A DNA stretch of 42,237 bases from positions 1 through 42,237 of the forward strand of contig JAIUOX010000035.1 of assembly GCA_020160955.1 (NCBI GenBank), given 5' to 3'. The DNA comes from Pseudomonadota bacterium (lineage in GTDB: Bacteria; Pseudomonadota; Alphaproteobacteria; Reyranellales; Reyranellaceae). Below are positions 25,013-33,205 of this stretch, one piece after another. How positions within the stretch are numbered: the stretch's first letter is position 1; each line of letters starts with the position of its first letter. A program made the position numbers and the translations under genes. The notes under the pieces were generated by a model. It ran no database searches and was not told the origin of the DNA. It worked only from the letters and a program-made list of their open reading frames with translations.

Positions 25013-25783
25013 TCACGCAATAAACCCGACGCGTCGGCACTCTGCTTCGATATCAGAGACGATGCGCTCGACTTCGCTTGCCATTGCGTCGAGTGTGGGG
25101 ATGACCGCTTTACCAGCGATAGCCTTGATCCCCTCAAATGTCACACCAAGGGAGATGCTCACTTGGTGTTGAATTGTCGAACCGGGACCGAGCCGCATGT
25201 ATTCGATCTCTTTCTTGGTAGGACTCCACCTACTGTAGCCGATTTCGCTGTTCCCCGTGATTGCCGCGGTGGAGATGCCGAGATTGCCAACAAGGGCTGC
25301 CGATCCCACTGGGACGATGAAGCGGTGCGTGTTGGGATTCCGTAGCTGGTTCAAAGCCCAGAGCGTGTCGTTACCTCCCTCGTATGGCTTGAACCCAGTC
25401 AAGAGTGGGTGGATTTCAATCGGAACATCGGAACAGAATCTGCTGTGCAGTTCACCCTGAACGCCGGCGGCGTTTTGGGCGAAGGGAAACTTGGTGTGCT
25501 TTGGTTCGCCCCCGCCTTTTGCGACAGCGGCAGCGTAGACGGAATGGTCCAAGGCATCGCGCAAGTTTCCTGCCGCGTCCTTGACAATGTTCATGACCTT
25601 GGGCGGCAAGTCGGGTCCTGCTATTCGGACACAAAAGACGTTCTGGCGCGTTACGGGATCGACATAGACGGCTTGGGTGCCCGTCTGACTCTTTGCGAAG
25701 GTGTCGATCATGCTTCCCGCCGCTTTGATCTCATCGCATGCGTGGCTGATGAGTTGCCGTGGGCTGGCAAAGAGATCGGCCAT
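25013..25783 (-). CDS. Orphan hypothetical protein in the insertion
   Basis: A 256-residue soluble protein with no signal peptide or membrane helix. Notable segments are NLRDALDHSVYAAA, LLTGFKPYEGGNDTLWALN and LRNPNTHRFIVPV. They recall a sporadically distributed family of hypothetical proteins with a ...GGND-LWALN-L-N...HR core; no function is known to me. ATG 25783 is supported by AGGAA about nine bases upstream. Codon usage has more A/T-ending codons than its neighbours. It is the sole cargo of the repeat-bounded segment, so a selfish, defence or regulatory role is possible but unsupported. Confidence 0.8.
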   Translation of the reverse strand: MADLFASPRQLISHACDEIKAAGSMIDTFAKSQTGTQAVYVDPVTRQNVFCVRIAGPDLPPKVMNIVKDAAGNLRDALDHSVYAAAVAKGGGEPKHTKFPFAQNAAGVQGELHSRFCSDVPIEIHPLLTGFKPYEGGNDTLWALNQLRNPNTHRFIVPVGSAALVGNLGISTAAITGNSEIGYSRWSPTKKEIEYMRLGPGSTIQHQVSISLGVTFEGIKAIAGKAVIPTLDAMASEVERIVSDIEAECRRVGFIA

Positions 25784-25939
25784 GAGGTCTATTCCTGAGC
25801 AGTTGGCACTACCGCAGATAGCATATGAAGGATACAGAGTCCCTATGGTTGTGGGCCGCGCTTCTCAAGATCGTCCAACAACAGCAGGCTTTTCGGCCTA
25901 GACGAGCGGAGACTGCGCGCAACTTGCCAGCCAAAATCT

Positions 25940-25962
25940 TTGGCGCTTGCCATTAGCGCCAA
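25940..25962. repeat. 8-7-8 inverted repeat near right edge of insertion
   Basis: TTGGCGCT (25940-25947) and AGCGCCAA (25955-25962) are perfect arms around a 7-base loop, about 50 bases inside the right boundary. It has no partner at the left end. It may be a recombination site, an operator or a terminator remnant. Confidence 0.5.
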
Positions 25963-26012
25963 CCACAGTGCGCGAAGTCGCTCCCGACACCCAGCCGAAC
26001 CCGAGGCTCGCC

Positions 26013-26129
26013 TTCGCCGGCATTCTGGTGCTGACCGCCTTCGCGCTGCTGCTCGACGGCCTGGTGGGCACCGCCGAGCGCCGGCTCATGACGTGGCAGC
26101 CGCGGGCCAGCGAGACCGAGAAGGTCTAG
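26013..26129 (+). pseudogene. Duplicated 3' fragment of the ABC permease
   Basis: The last 39 codons of the permease (from FAGILVLTAFALLL to the TAG stop) are repeated here without the 5' part. Against the intact gene there are four base differences, three silent and one Val-to-Ala. An open frame of 60 codons runs into it from the insertion, but nothing indicates it is translated. It is part of the right direct-repeat copy. Confidence 0.85.
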
Positions 26130-26185
26130 GTCAGGTCCCGGTGAACCGGGCCGCCCGCTTCTCGAGGAAGTGGGCGACGCCTTCC
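26013..26185. repeat. 173-bp direct repeat, right copy
   Basis: It matches 24701-24873. This copy runs into the intact crotonase gene on the minus strand, whereas the left copy is joined to the intact permease. Each flanking gene therefore keeps one complete version. Confidence 0.93.
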
Positions 26186-26955
26186 TTGAAGTCGTGGGTC
26201 TGGAACGACAGTTCCATCTCGTGGTTGGCCTGGGTGGTGGCCTCGGCCAGCGTCTGGAACTGCGACTCCCAGAGCTGCCGCTTCATCACCGCGACCGAGC
26301 GCGGCGACACGGTGTTGGCGAGCAGCGCGGCGTAGGCCCGCGTCTCGGCCATCAGCTTGTCGTCGGGGATCACCCGGTTGACCAGTCCCAGCTGCAGCGC
26401 CTCGGGGGCGCGGAACTTGCGGGCCGAGCACAAGAGGTCGAGGGCGTTGGGCAGGCCGACCAGCCGCGGCAGCAGCCAGCTGACGCCGTGCTCGGCGATC
26501 AGGCCGCGCTGGGCGAAGGCGGTGGTGAACACCGCCGATTCGCCGGCGAAGCGCAGGTCGGCGTAGAGCGGGATGACGAAGCCCAGCCCGGCGGCCGGGC
26601 CGTTGATCGCCGCGATGATGAACTTCGGGATCGCCGGGAAGTAGGCGTAGTTCATCTTGAATTCGGGGAGCGTGCTGCCGCCCGGCAGGACCGGCGTCGC
26701 CTTGGCCGAGCGGTCGGCATTGCCGGTCCCGGCCTGGATCGCCTGCAGCCCGCCCATGTCGGCGCCGGCGCAGAAGCCGCGCCCGGCGCCGGTCAGGATG
26801 ATCGCCCGGACCTCGGGGTCGGCGCCGGCCCACTGCATGGCGTCCCGGAGGTCGAAATGCATCTGCCGCGTCCAGGCATTGAGCTTCTCGGGCCGGTTGA
26901 GGGATATGGTACAAATTCTATCCGAAACTTCGTAGAGTACCGTCTCGTAGCTCAT
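26131..26955 (-). CDS. Enoyl-CoA hydratase/isomerase (crotonase) family protein
   Basis: A 274-residue crotonase with GAGRGFCAGADMGG (oxyanion hole), GPAAGLGFVIPL and a catalytic-position glutamate in IAEHGVSWLLPRLVG. The start at ATG 26955 follows GGGAGA; upstream in-frame codons lack a binding site. It is distinct from the crotonase at 21226 but shares its general plan, including a C-terminal FLEKRxARF motif. Its 3' end is duplicated at 24819-24873. It is divergent from the MaoC gene at 27177. Confidence 0.88.
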   Translation of the reverse strand: MSYETVLYEVSDRICTISLNRPEKLNAWTRQMHFDLRDAMQWAGADPEVRAIILTGAGRGFCAGADMGGLQAIQAGTGNADRSAKATPVLPGGSTLPEFKMNYAYFPAIPKFIIAAINGPAAGLGFVIPLYADLRFAGESAVFTTAFAQRGLIAEHGVSWLLPRLVGLPNALDLLCSARKFRAPEALQLGLVNRVIPDDKLMAETRAYAALLANTVSPRSVAVMKRQLWESQFQTLAEATTQANHEMELSFQTHDFKEGVAHFLEKRAARFTGT

Positions 26956-27176
26956 GGCGCGTTCTCCCGCAGGCTTTCCGGGACCCATCTTGGCGAAGAC
27001 CGAAAGGCGATACAAATGCGACCCGATCACTACAAATGGCACCCGAAACGGACGCCGGCGATGGCCGCGCCTGGGCTAGGATCGGCCGCGTCACAAGTCG
27101 GACAGGAGCTTCGGCAGCCGTACGCTTTCGTGCTAATGTGAAACACAAGAAACATGGAATCGTCGAGGTAGCGCAC

Positions 27177-27644
27177 ATGGCCAAGCGGGAATTCTCCCAC
27201 CCCAACGAGATGCACAAGTACGTGGGACAGGAAATCGGCGTCAGCGACTGGGTCGAGGTCAGCCAGGAGCGGATCGACAAGTTCGCCGATGCGACCGGCG
27301 ATCACCAGTGGATCCACGTCGACGTCGAGCGCGCGAAGAAGGACATGCCGGGCGGCAAGACTATCGGCCATGGCTACCTGACGCTGTCGCTGATCCCGAT
27401 GCTCAGCCACCAGGTCTCGCACATCAACAACGTGCGCAACGGCATCAACTACGGCTGCAACAAGGTGCGCTTCACCAACCCGGTGCCCGCCGGCTCGAAG
27501 GTGCGCGGCCGCTTCAAGCTGCTGGCCGCCGACCCGATGGACAAGGGCGGCGTGCGCCTGACCAACCAGGTGACCATCGAGATCGAGGGCCAGGAACGCC
27601 CGGCCTGCATCGCCGAGACGATGTCGATCGTCTACGGGACCTGA
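27177..27644 (+). CDS. MaoC family dehydratase (NodN-like)
   Basis: A 155-residue hotdog hydratase. The catalytic pair D42 and H47 lies in ADATGDHQWIHVD, followed by GKTIGHGYLTLSLIP, the classic NodN/PhaJ-like signature. It should hydrate 2-enoyl-CoA to (R)-3-hydroxyacyl-CoA. ATG 27177 has GAGGT nine bases upstream. It is followed after 15 bases by the ChaC-type gene, with which it may be co-transcribed, and is divergent from a crotonase, suggesting linked acyl-CoA metabolism. Confidence 0.9.
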   Translation: MAKREFSHPNEMHKYVGQEIGVSDWVEVSQERIDKFADATGDHQWIHVDVERAKKDMPGGKTIGHGYLTLSLIPMLSHQVSHINNVRNGINYGCNKVRFTNPVPAGSKVRGRFKLLAADPMDKGGVRLTNQVTIEIEGQERPACIAETMSIVYGT

Positions 27645-27659
27645 GAAAGGATCGAGCCG

Positions 27660-28376
27660 GTGCTGAAGCGTGAGGAACTGTCGTCCGAGAACATCGACAA
27701 GATCGTCGAGGACGCGCGCAAGGCCGGCTACGATTTCTTCCTGACCTCCGAGGAACGCGAGGCCAGCCTGCGGGAGGCGCTGCAACGCTATCCCGCGGGG
27801 ACCGAGGCGTGGATCTTCGCCTACGGCTCGCTGATGTGGAACCCGGCGCTGGAAGTGGCCGAGGCCCAGCCGTGCAAGGTCGATGGCTGGCGGCGCTCGT
27901 TCTGCTTCTGGACGCCGCTCGGGCGCGGCACGCCGGAACTGCCCGGCCTGATGCTGGCGCTGGAGCAGGGCGGCGACTGCGAGGGCATCGCCTACCGCAT
28001 CTCGCCCGACCTGGTGCGCAGCGAGCTGGCGATCCTGTGGAACCGCGAGATGCTGTCGGGGGTCTACCAGGCCCGCTGGGTGCCGACCCGGCTGCGCGAC
28101 GGCCGGACGGTGACCGCCGTCACCTTCGTGGTCGATACCCAGCACAGCCAGTATTGCGGCGACCTGCCGATCGACAGGGCGGCCCATCACATCGCCTTCG
28201 CCGAGGGCCGCCGCGGCGCCTGCCGCGACTACCTCGCCAACACCGCGGCCCATGCCCGCGCGCTCAGCATCCACGATCCCTACCTCGAGGAGTTGGTCGA
28301 GCGCGTGACGGCGCTGCGCGACGGCCAGTGGACCCTGCCGACCGTGTCGGACCTCGGGGCGGTCGGCCAGGCCTGA
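27660..28376 (+). CDS. Gamma-glutamylcyclotransferase, ChaC type
   Basis: A 238-residue protein. The substrate-loop motif YGSLMW is at residues 55-60. A catalytic-position glutamate is E130 in LWNREM, matching the ChaC branch that cleaves glutathione to 5-oxoproline and Cys-Gly. An extra N-terminal helix of about 45 residues precedes the fold, as in many alphaproteobacterial members. The start is GTG at 27660. Its pairing with a MaoC gene has no obvious metabolic logic. Confidence 0.88.
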   Translation: MLKREELSSENIDKIVEDARKAGYDFFLTSEEREASLREALQRYPAGTEAWIFAYGSLMWNPALEVAEAQPCKVDGWRRSFCFWTPLGRGTPELPGLMLALEQGGDCEGIAYRISPDLVRSELAILWNREMLSGVYQARWVPTRLRDGRTVTAVTFVVDTQHSQYCGDLPIDRAAHHIAFAEGRRGACRDYLANTAAHARALSIHDPYLEELVERVTALRDGQWTLPTVSDLGAVGQA

Positions 28377-28477
28377 GTCGCCCACCCCTGAGCCGCCTAC
28401 CCCTGATCGGCCCGTTCCTCGGAACGGCGCGGCTCGCGAGGGGTGCCTCGCTTCATACCTTCTGACATAGTCGGGGC

Positions 28478-29401
28478 GTGTCCCCTCTCGTCGATCGCTG
28501 GCTGGCGCTGTCGCCCAACTTGCGCGGAATCCTCTGGGTCGCCCTGTCCGGCCTGGTGTTCGCGCTGCTCAACGTCTTCACGCTGATCCCGGCCCAGCAC
28601 CTCAACCCCTACGTCATGTCGTTCCTGCGCTACCTGTTCGGGGCGATGTTCCTCGTGCCGGTGGTGATGCGGCTGGGGCTCTACCGCTCGCTGCACACGC
28701 GGCGCGCGCCGCTGCACATCGCGCGCGGCGCCATCCATACCGCCGGCATGATGCTGTGGTTCGTCGCCCTGCCGCTCACCACCCTGGCCGAGATCACGGC
28801 GCTGGGCTTCACCGGCCCGATCTTCGTGACGATCGGCGCGGCGCTGTTCCTGCGCGAGGACGTGCGGCTGCGCCGCTGGCTGGCGGTGATCGTCGGCTTC
28901 ATCGGCGCCATGATCATCATCCGGCCGGGCTTCGGCTCGATCCATCTCGGCGTGATCTGCATCCTGATCTCGACACCGATCTTCTCGGCCTCCAACCTGA
29001 TCTCGAAGGGGCTGGCGCGCACCGACTCGGCCAGCACCATCGTGATCTGGCAGAACATCGTGATCGTGGCCTGCGCCGCGCCGTTCGCGATCTGGTTCTG
29101 GCAGACGCCGGAATGGAGCGACCTGCTGTGGTTCGTGGCGGCCGGCCTGTGCGGCACGGTCGGCCACATCTGCCAGCAGCGCGGCTACCAGCTGGCCGAC
29201 ATCACGCTGCTGCAGCCGATCGGCTTCCTGTCGCTGATCTGGAACACGCTGCTCGGCTACTTCCTGTTCTTCCAGAAGCCCGACGTGTGGACCTTCGTCG
29301 GCGCGGCGGTGATCTTCGGCAGCGCGCTCTACATTTCTCACCGCGAGGCGGTGCGGCGGGCGCAGGTCACGTCGGCGGCGGCGCAGAAGGCACCGCAGTA
29401 G
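28478..29401 (+). CDS. EamA/DMT family transporter
   Basis: A 307-residue inner-membrane protein with ten hydrophobic helices in two EamA halves (about 15-150 and 160-290). Typical features are ALPLTTLAEITALGFTGPIF at the end of the first half and LADITLLQPIGFLSLIW in the second. It probably exports a metabolite; the substrate is unknown. The start is GTG 28478, preceded by GGGG. It is convergent with moaA, with a four-base gap. Confidence 0.87.
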   Translation: MSPLVDRWLALSPNLRGILWVALSGLVFALLNVFTLIPAQHLNPYVMSFLRYLFGAMFLVPVVMRLGLYRSLHTRRAPLHIARGAIHTAGMMLWFVALPLTTLAEITALGFTGPIFVTIGAALFLREDVRLRRWLAVIVGFIGAMIIIRPGFGSIHLGVICILISTPIFSASNLISKGLARTDSASTIVIWQNIVIVACAAPFAIWFWQTPEWSDLLWFVAAGLCGTVGHICQQRGYQLADITLLQPIGFLSLIWNTLLGYFLFFQKPDVWTFVGAAVIFGSALYISHREAVRRAQVTSAAAQKAPQ

Positions 29402-29405
29402 AGGC

Positions 29406-30395
29406 TCAGCCTCCGGTGACGCTCATGTGGCGCGGCACCGCCGGGCCCTGGTGGCGGCGGTCGATGACGAAGTCGTGGCCCTTGGGCTTGCGGGCGATCG
29501 CCGCGGTGATGGCGCGGTCGAGCTCCTCGTCGCTCTCCGAGGCGCGCAGCGGCGCGCGCAGGTCGGCGGCGTCCTCCTGGCCCAGGCACATGTAGAGCGT
29601 GCCGGTGCAGGTCAGGCGCACGCGGTTGCAGCTTTCGCAGAAATTGTGGGTCAGCGGCGTGATGAAGCCCAGCCGGCCGCCGGTCTCGGCGACCCTGAAG
29701 TAGCGGGCCGGGCCGCCGGTCCGGTAGTCGCTCTCCTCGAGCGTGAAGTCCTTGGCGATCTCCGAGCGCACCAGCGACAGCGGCATGTACTGGTCGAGCC
29801 GCGTCTCGCCGATCTCGCCCATCGGCATGACCTCGATCAGCACGAGGTCCATGCCGCGGCCGTGCGTCCAGCGGATCAGGTCGCCGAACTCCTGGTCGTT
29901 GACGCCGCGCAGCGCCACCGCGTTGATCTTGATCGACAGGCCGGCGTCCTGCGCCGCGTCTAGGCCGCGCATCACCTGGTCGAGGTCGCCCCAGCGGGTC
30001 AGCTCGCGGAACTTCGCCGGGTCGAGCGTGTCCATCGAGACGTTGAGCCGCTTCACGCCGATCGCCGCCAGCTCCTTGGCGTACTTGCCCAGCTGGCTGC
30101 CGTTGGTGGTCAGGGTGAGTTCGTCGAGCGCGCCGCTGTCGAGGTGGCGGCCCAGCCCGCGGATCAGCGACATCACGTTCTTGCGCACCAGCGGCTCGCC
30201 GCCGGTCAGGCGCAGCTTGCGCACGCCGCGGCGGACGAAGGCGCCGCACAGCCGCTCCAGCTCCTCCAGCGACAGCACCTCGGCCTTGGGCAGGAAGGTC
30301 ATGTCCTCGGCCATGCAGTACACGCAGCGGAAGTCGCAGCGGTCCGTCACGGAGACGCGCAGGTACGAGATGTGCCGGCCGAACGGGTCGATCAT
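29406..30395 (-). CDS. moaA: GTP 3',8-cyclase (molybdenum cofactor biosynthesis)
   Basis: A 329-residue radical SAM enzyme that converts GTP to 3',8-cyclo-7,8-dihydro-GTP, the first step of molybdopterin synthesis. The N-terminal cluster cysteines are C20, C24 and C27 (CDFRCVYC), the C-terminal cluster cysteines are C253, C256 and C270, and the protein ends in the functionally important Gly-Gly. No other moa or moe gene is adjacent. It follows the ligase gene on the same strand after 88 bases. Confidence 0.96.
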   Translation of the reverse strand: MIDPFGRHISYLRVSVTDRCDFRCVYCMAEDMTFLPKAEVLSLEELERLCGAFVRRGVRKLRLTGGEPLVRKNVMSLIRGLGRHLDSGALDELTLTTNGSQLGKYAKELAAIGVKRLNVSMDTLDPAKFRELTRWGDLDQVMRGLDAAQDAGLSIKINAVALRGVNDQEFGDLIRWTHGRGMDLVLIEVMPMGEIGETRLDQYMPLSLVRSEIAKDFTLEESDYRTGGPARYFRVAETGGRLGFITPLTHNFCESCNRVRLTCTGTLYMCLGQEDAADLRAPLRASESDEELDRAITAAIARKPKGHDFVIDRRHQGPAVPRHMSVTGG

Positions 30396-30425
30396 GGTGC
30401 CCCCAATCTAGGGCGGGAGGGGCGG

Positions 30426-30455
30426 CAATTCGACCCCAAATCCAGAGGGGAATTG
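30426..30455. promoter_or_regulatory. Inverted repeat between ligase and moaA genes
   Basis: CAATTCGACCCC (30426-30437) can pair with GGGGAATTG (30447-30455) with a two-base bulge. It lies in the 88-base gap upstream of moaA and could be a terminator of the ligase transcript or a control site for moaA. It lacks a U-tract and is too small for a molybdenum-cofactor riboswitch. Confidence 0.3.
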
Positions 30456-30483
30456 GGCATCTTGGCGCCGCTGCGGACCCTTT

Positions 30484-32070
30484 TCAGGCCGCCGCGGGGA
30501 CCAGCCGCAGCAGGGTCTCGACCGTGTCGGCCTCGGCGGCCGGCTTGTCGGTGCGGATCCGGTTGATCCGCGGGAAGCGCATGGCGACCCCCGAGCGGTG
30601 ACGGGTCGAGCGGGCGATGCCGTCGAAGGCGATCTCCAGCACCAGCCCGGGCTCGACCTCGCGCACCGGGCCGAAGCGCTTCACCGTGTGGTCGCGCACC
30701 CACTTGTCGAGCCAGCGCAGCTCCTCGTCGGTGAAGCCGAAGTAGGCCTTGCCGACCGGCGCCAGCTCGCGGCCATCCTGGCCGTCACGCCAGCAACCGA
30801 AGGTGAAGTCGGAATAGAACGACGAGCGCTTGCCGTGGCCGCGCTGGGCGTACATCAGCACGCAGTCGGCGAGGTGCGGGTCGCGCTTCCACTTGAACCA
30901 CGGCCCCTTGGGCCGACCAGCGAGGTAGGCGCTGTCGCCGCGCTTCAGCATCAGCCCCTCGATGCCCTCGGCAGTGGTCGCGGCGCGCAGGCTCGCCAGT
31001 TCCGCCCAGTCGGCGAACGGCACCAGCGGCGACAGGTCGAAGCGGGCGCGCGGCCGTTCGGCCAGCCAGGCCTCCAGCCGCGCCCGCCGCGCATCGAAGG
31101 GCAGGGGGCGCAGGTCCTCCGCGCCCAGGAACAGCACGTCGTACAGCCGCACGTGGGCGGGGTGCGCCGCCAGCATCTTCGGCGTCACGACCTTGCGGTT
31201 CAGCCGCTGCTGCAGGTCGTTGAACGGCGCGATGCCGTCCTCGCGCCGCACCAGCAGCTCGCCGTCGAACACGCCCTCGAAGTCGATCGCCTCGACGATG
31301 TCGGGGAACGCCGCCGACACGTCCTCGCCGGCCCGGCTGTACAGCCGCTTCGCGCCGCCCGAGGCCGCGACCTGCACGCGGATGCCGTCCCACTTCCACT
31401 CGGCGCGGAAGTGCGCGGGATCGAGCGTCTCGAGCTCGGCCTGGTCGATCGGGTTGGCCAGCATCGGCGGCAGGAAGGCGCCGCCGGCGTTGGGCCGCGG
31501 CCGCTCGGCGCCGTGCAGCAGCCAGTCGAACAGCGGCCGGTAGGGCGCCTCCAGCCCGTGCCAGATCTCCTCGACGGCGTCGACCGGCTGGCCGCCGAGG
31601 TTGGCGGCCGCCTGCTTGGCCAGCCGCGCCGACACGCCGACCCGCAGCGCGCCGGTCACCAGCTTCAGGAGCGCCCAGCGGCCGTTGGCGTCGAGCGCGT
31701 CCAGCCAGCGCTTCAGGATGGCCGGCGTCTGCATCTTCGTCGCGCGCTGCAGCGTCTCGACGACCTCGCCCAGGGTCGGCGGCGGCCCGGCCTCGGGCTT
31801 GCCCTCCCAGACCAGCGCCAGCGTCTCGGCGAGGTCGCCGACGTAGTCGTAGGACAGGTGGAACAGCTCGGGCCCGATGCGATCCTCGCCGAAGCCGCGC
31901 AGCAGCGCCGGCTTGGCGGCGGTGAAGCTGAGCCCGCCGGTCAGCGCCGCCAGCGCCCAGCCCCTGTCGGGATCGGGCGTCTCGCGCAGGTAGGTCTCGA
32001 TCAGCCGCAGCTTGGCGTTGCGGGCCGGCTGGTAGGCCAGCGCGTCGAGCAGGGCGGCGAAGGCCTGCAT
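30484..32070 (-). CDS. ATP-dependent DNA ligase of the Lhr/exonuclease-associated family
   Basis: A 528-residue ATP-dependent ligase. The adenylated lysine is K226 in EWKWDGIRVQV. Later nucleotidyltransferase motifs include FDGELLVRR, EGLMLKRGDSAY and GPWFKWKRDP. An N-terminal helical DNA-binding domain fills residues 1-200 and an OB domain ends the protein. It matches the family annotated as cisplatin-damage-response ligase, encoded with an MBL exonuclease and an Lhr-type helicase. Its ATG overlaps the exonuclease stop (ATGA at 32070), so the two are coupled. Confidence 0.92.
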   Translation of the reverse strand: MQAFAALLDALAYQPARNAKLRLIETYLRETPDPDRGWALAALTGGLSFTAAKPALLRGFGEDRIGPELFHLSYDYVGDLAETLALVWEGKPEAGPPPTLGEVVETLQRATKMQTPAILKRWLDALDANGRWALLKLVTGALRVGVSARLAKQAAANLGGQPVDAVEEIWHGLEAPYRPLFDWLLHGAERPRPNAGGAFLPPMLANPIDQAELETLDPAHFRAEWKWDGIRVQVAASGGAKRLYSRAGEDVSAAFPDIVEAIDFEGVFDGELLVRREDGIAPFNDLQQRLNRKVVTPKMLAAHPAHVRLYDVLFLGAEDLRPLPFDARRARLEAWLAERPRARFDLSPLVPFADWAELASLRAATTAEGIEGLMLKRGDSAYLAGRPKGPWFKWKRDPHLADCVLMYAQRGHGKRSSFYSDFTFGCWRDGQDGRELAPVGKAYFGFTDEELRWLDKWVRDHTVKRFGPVREVEPGLVLEIAFDGIARSTRHRSGVAMRFPRINRIRTDKPAAEADTVETLLRLVPAAA

Positions 32071-33083
32071 CAGGCGCCTTCCTCCTCGCGTCCGGCAAGG
32101 TGCAGCGCCTCGGCCTCGATGCCCATGCTGCGCGCCTGGTGGACCAGCGCCTCCTCGCGGCCGTGCGTCACCCACACCCGCGGCGCGCCGACGTCCTTCA
32201 GGGTCTGCACCAGCTCCGGCCAGTCGGCATGGTCCGACACGATCAGCGGCAGCTCGGCGTTGCTCTGCCGCGCCCGGGCCCGCACCCGCATCCAGCCCGA
32301 GCAGACGGCGGGAATGGGATCGGCGAAGCGCCGCGACCAGCGGTCGGCGATGGCCGAAGGCGGCGCCAGCACGATGGCGCCGCGGAAGGTCTCGAGGATC
32401 GCGTCCGACACCGGGGCGATGTCGCCGAGGTCGACGCCGTGCTCCTGGTACAGCCGGCACAGCGCCAACAGGCTGCCGTGCAGCCAGATCCGCTGGTCCC
32501 AGCCGGCGGCGCGCAGCAGCTTGATCACGCGCTGGCACTTGCCGAGCGCGTAGACGCCGACCAGGTGGGTGCGTTCGGGGAAGGTGGCGACCGAGCGCAA
32601 CAGCTTGCCGATTTCGCCGATGTCCGAGGGGTGCTGGAAGACGGGCAGGGCGAAGGTCGCCTCGGTGATGAAGACGTCGCACGGCACCGGCTCGAACGGC
32701 GGGCAGGTCGGGTCGGGCCGCCGCTTGTAGTCGCCCGACACGACGATGCGCTGGCCCTGCCATTCCAGCACCGCCTGCGCCGAGCCCAGGATGTGCCCGG
32801 CCGGCGCCAGCGACACCTCGACCTCGCCCATCTTCAGGCTCTCGCCGTACTTCAGGCCCTGCTGCCTTGTGTCCGGCATGTCCTGGAAGCGCGCCCGCAT
32901 GATCGCCAGCGTCTCCGGCGTCGCCAGCGCCGCGCGATGCCCGGGCCGTGCATGATCCCCGTGCCCGTGCGTGATCACGGCCCGCGGCACCGCGACCGCC
33001 GGGTCGACGTAGAAGTCCCCCGGCGCGCAGTACAGGCCGCGCGGCGTCGGGTAGAGCCAGGAACGGGGGTCGGGGGCGGTCAT
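32070..33083 (-). CDS. Ligase-associated MBL-fold DNA exonuclease
   Basis: A 337-residue metallo-beta-lactamase/beta-CASP-like nuclease. The metal-binding HGHGDH is at residues 39-44, followed by AGHILGSAQAVLE and VVSGDYKRRPDPTC. This is the exonuclease partner of the ATP-dependent ligase downstream, and the stop and start codons overlap. It probably trims DNA ends or processes damaged strands before sealing. The gene is divergent from the helicase gene, separated by a mirrored repeat. Confidence 0.92.
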   Translation of the reverse strand: MTAPDPRSWLYPTPRGLYCAPGDFYVDPAVAVPRAVITHGHGDHARPGHRAALATPETLAIMRARFQDMPDTRQQGLKYGESLKMGEVEVSLAPAGHILGSAQAVLEWQGQRIVVSGDYKRRPDPTCPPFEPVPCDVFITEATFALPVFQHPSDIGEIGKLLRSVATFPERTHLVGVYALGKCQRVIKLLRAAGWDQRIWLHGSLLALCRLYQEHGVDLGDIAPVSDAILETFRGAIVLAPPSAIADRWSRRFADPIPAVCSGWMRVRARARQSNAELPLIVSDHADWPELVQTLKDVGAPRVWVTHGREEALVHQARSMGIEAEALHLAGREEEGA

Positions 33084-33118
33084 CGGCTATGGATATGGGT
33101 CTTTCCGGCCTCATGAGC

Positions 33119-33186
33119 AAAGGTCCCTCGCTGTGCTCGGGATGACATGCATTTTCTGTCATCCCGAGCGAAGCGAGGGACCCTTC
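33119..33186. repeat. Dispersed mirrored repeat, copy 2
   Basis: Arms at 33119-33147 and 33157-33186 face each other around a 9-base spacer. They share the core of copies 1 and 3, with a T for C change in the left arm (CTGTGCTCGG). This copy sits in the divergent intergenic region between the exonuclease and helicase genes, where promoters are expected, so it cannot be only a terminator. Confidence 0.85.
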
Positions 33187-33205
33187 TCATGATATCAGCG
33201 TAGCC

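Larger units (their letters stand above)
24874..26012. mobile_element. Lower-GC insertion bounded by direct repeats
   Basis: A 1139-base segment with visibly lower GC than its surroundings: two sampled 60-base rows gave 57% and 53%, against 67% for a row in the adjacent permease. It carries one orphan gene on the minus strand. The 139 bases at the left and 229 bases at the right hold no gene I can support. No integrase, transposase or insertion-sequence ends are visible. Recombination between the flanking repeats would remove it exactly and restore the permease-crotonase junction. Confidence 0.7.

Noticed and set aside
25409..25798. A 129-codon plus-strand frame inside the insertion
   Set aside because: It is antisense to the orphan gene, which has a better ribosome binding site and a protein-like composition with conserved-looking segments.
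24874..26012. The insertion as a classical insertion sequence
   Set aside because: There is no transposase, no terminal inverted repeats and the flanking duplication is 173 bases, far beyond normal target-site duplications.
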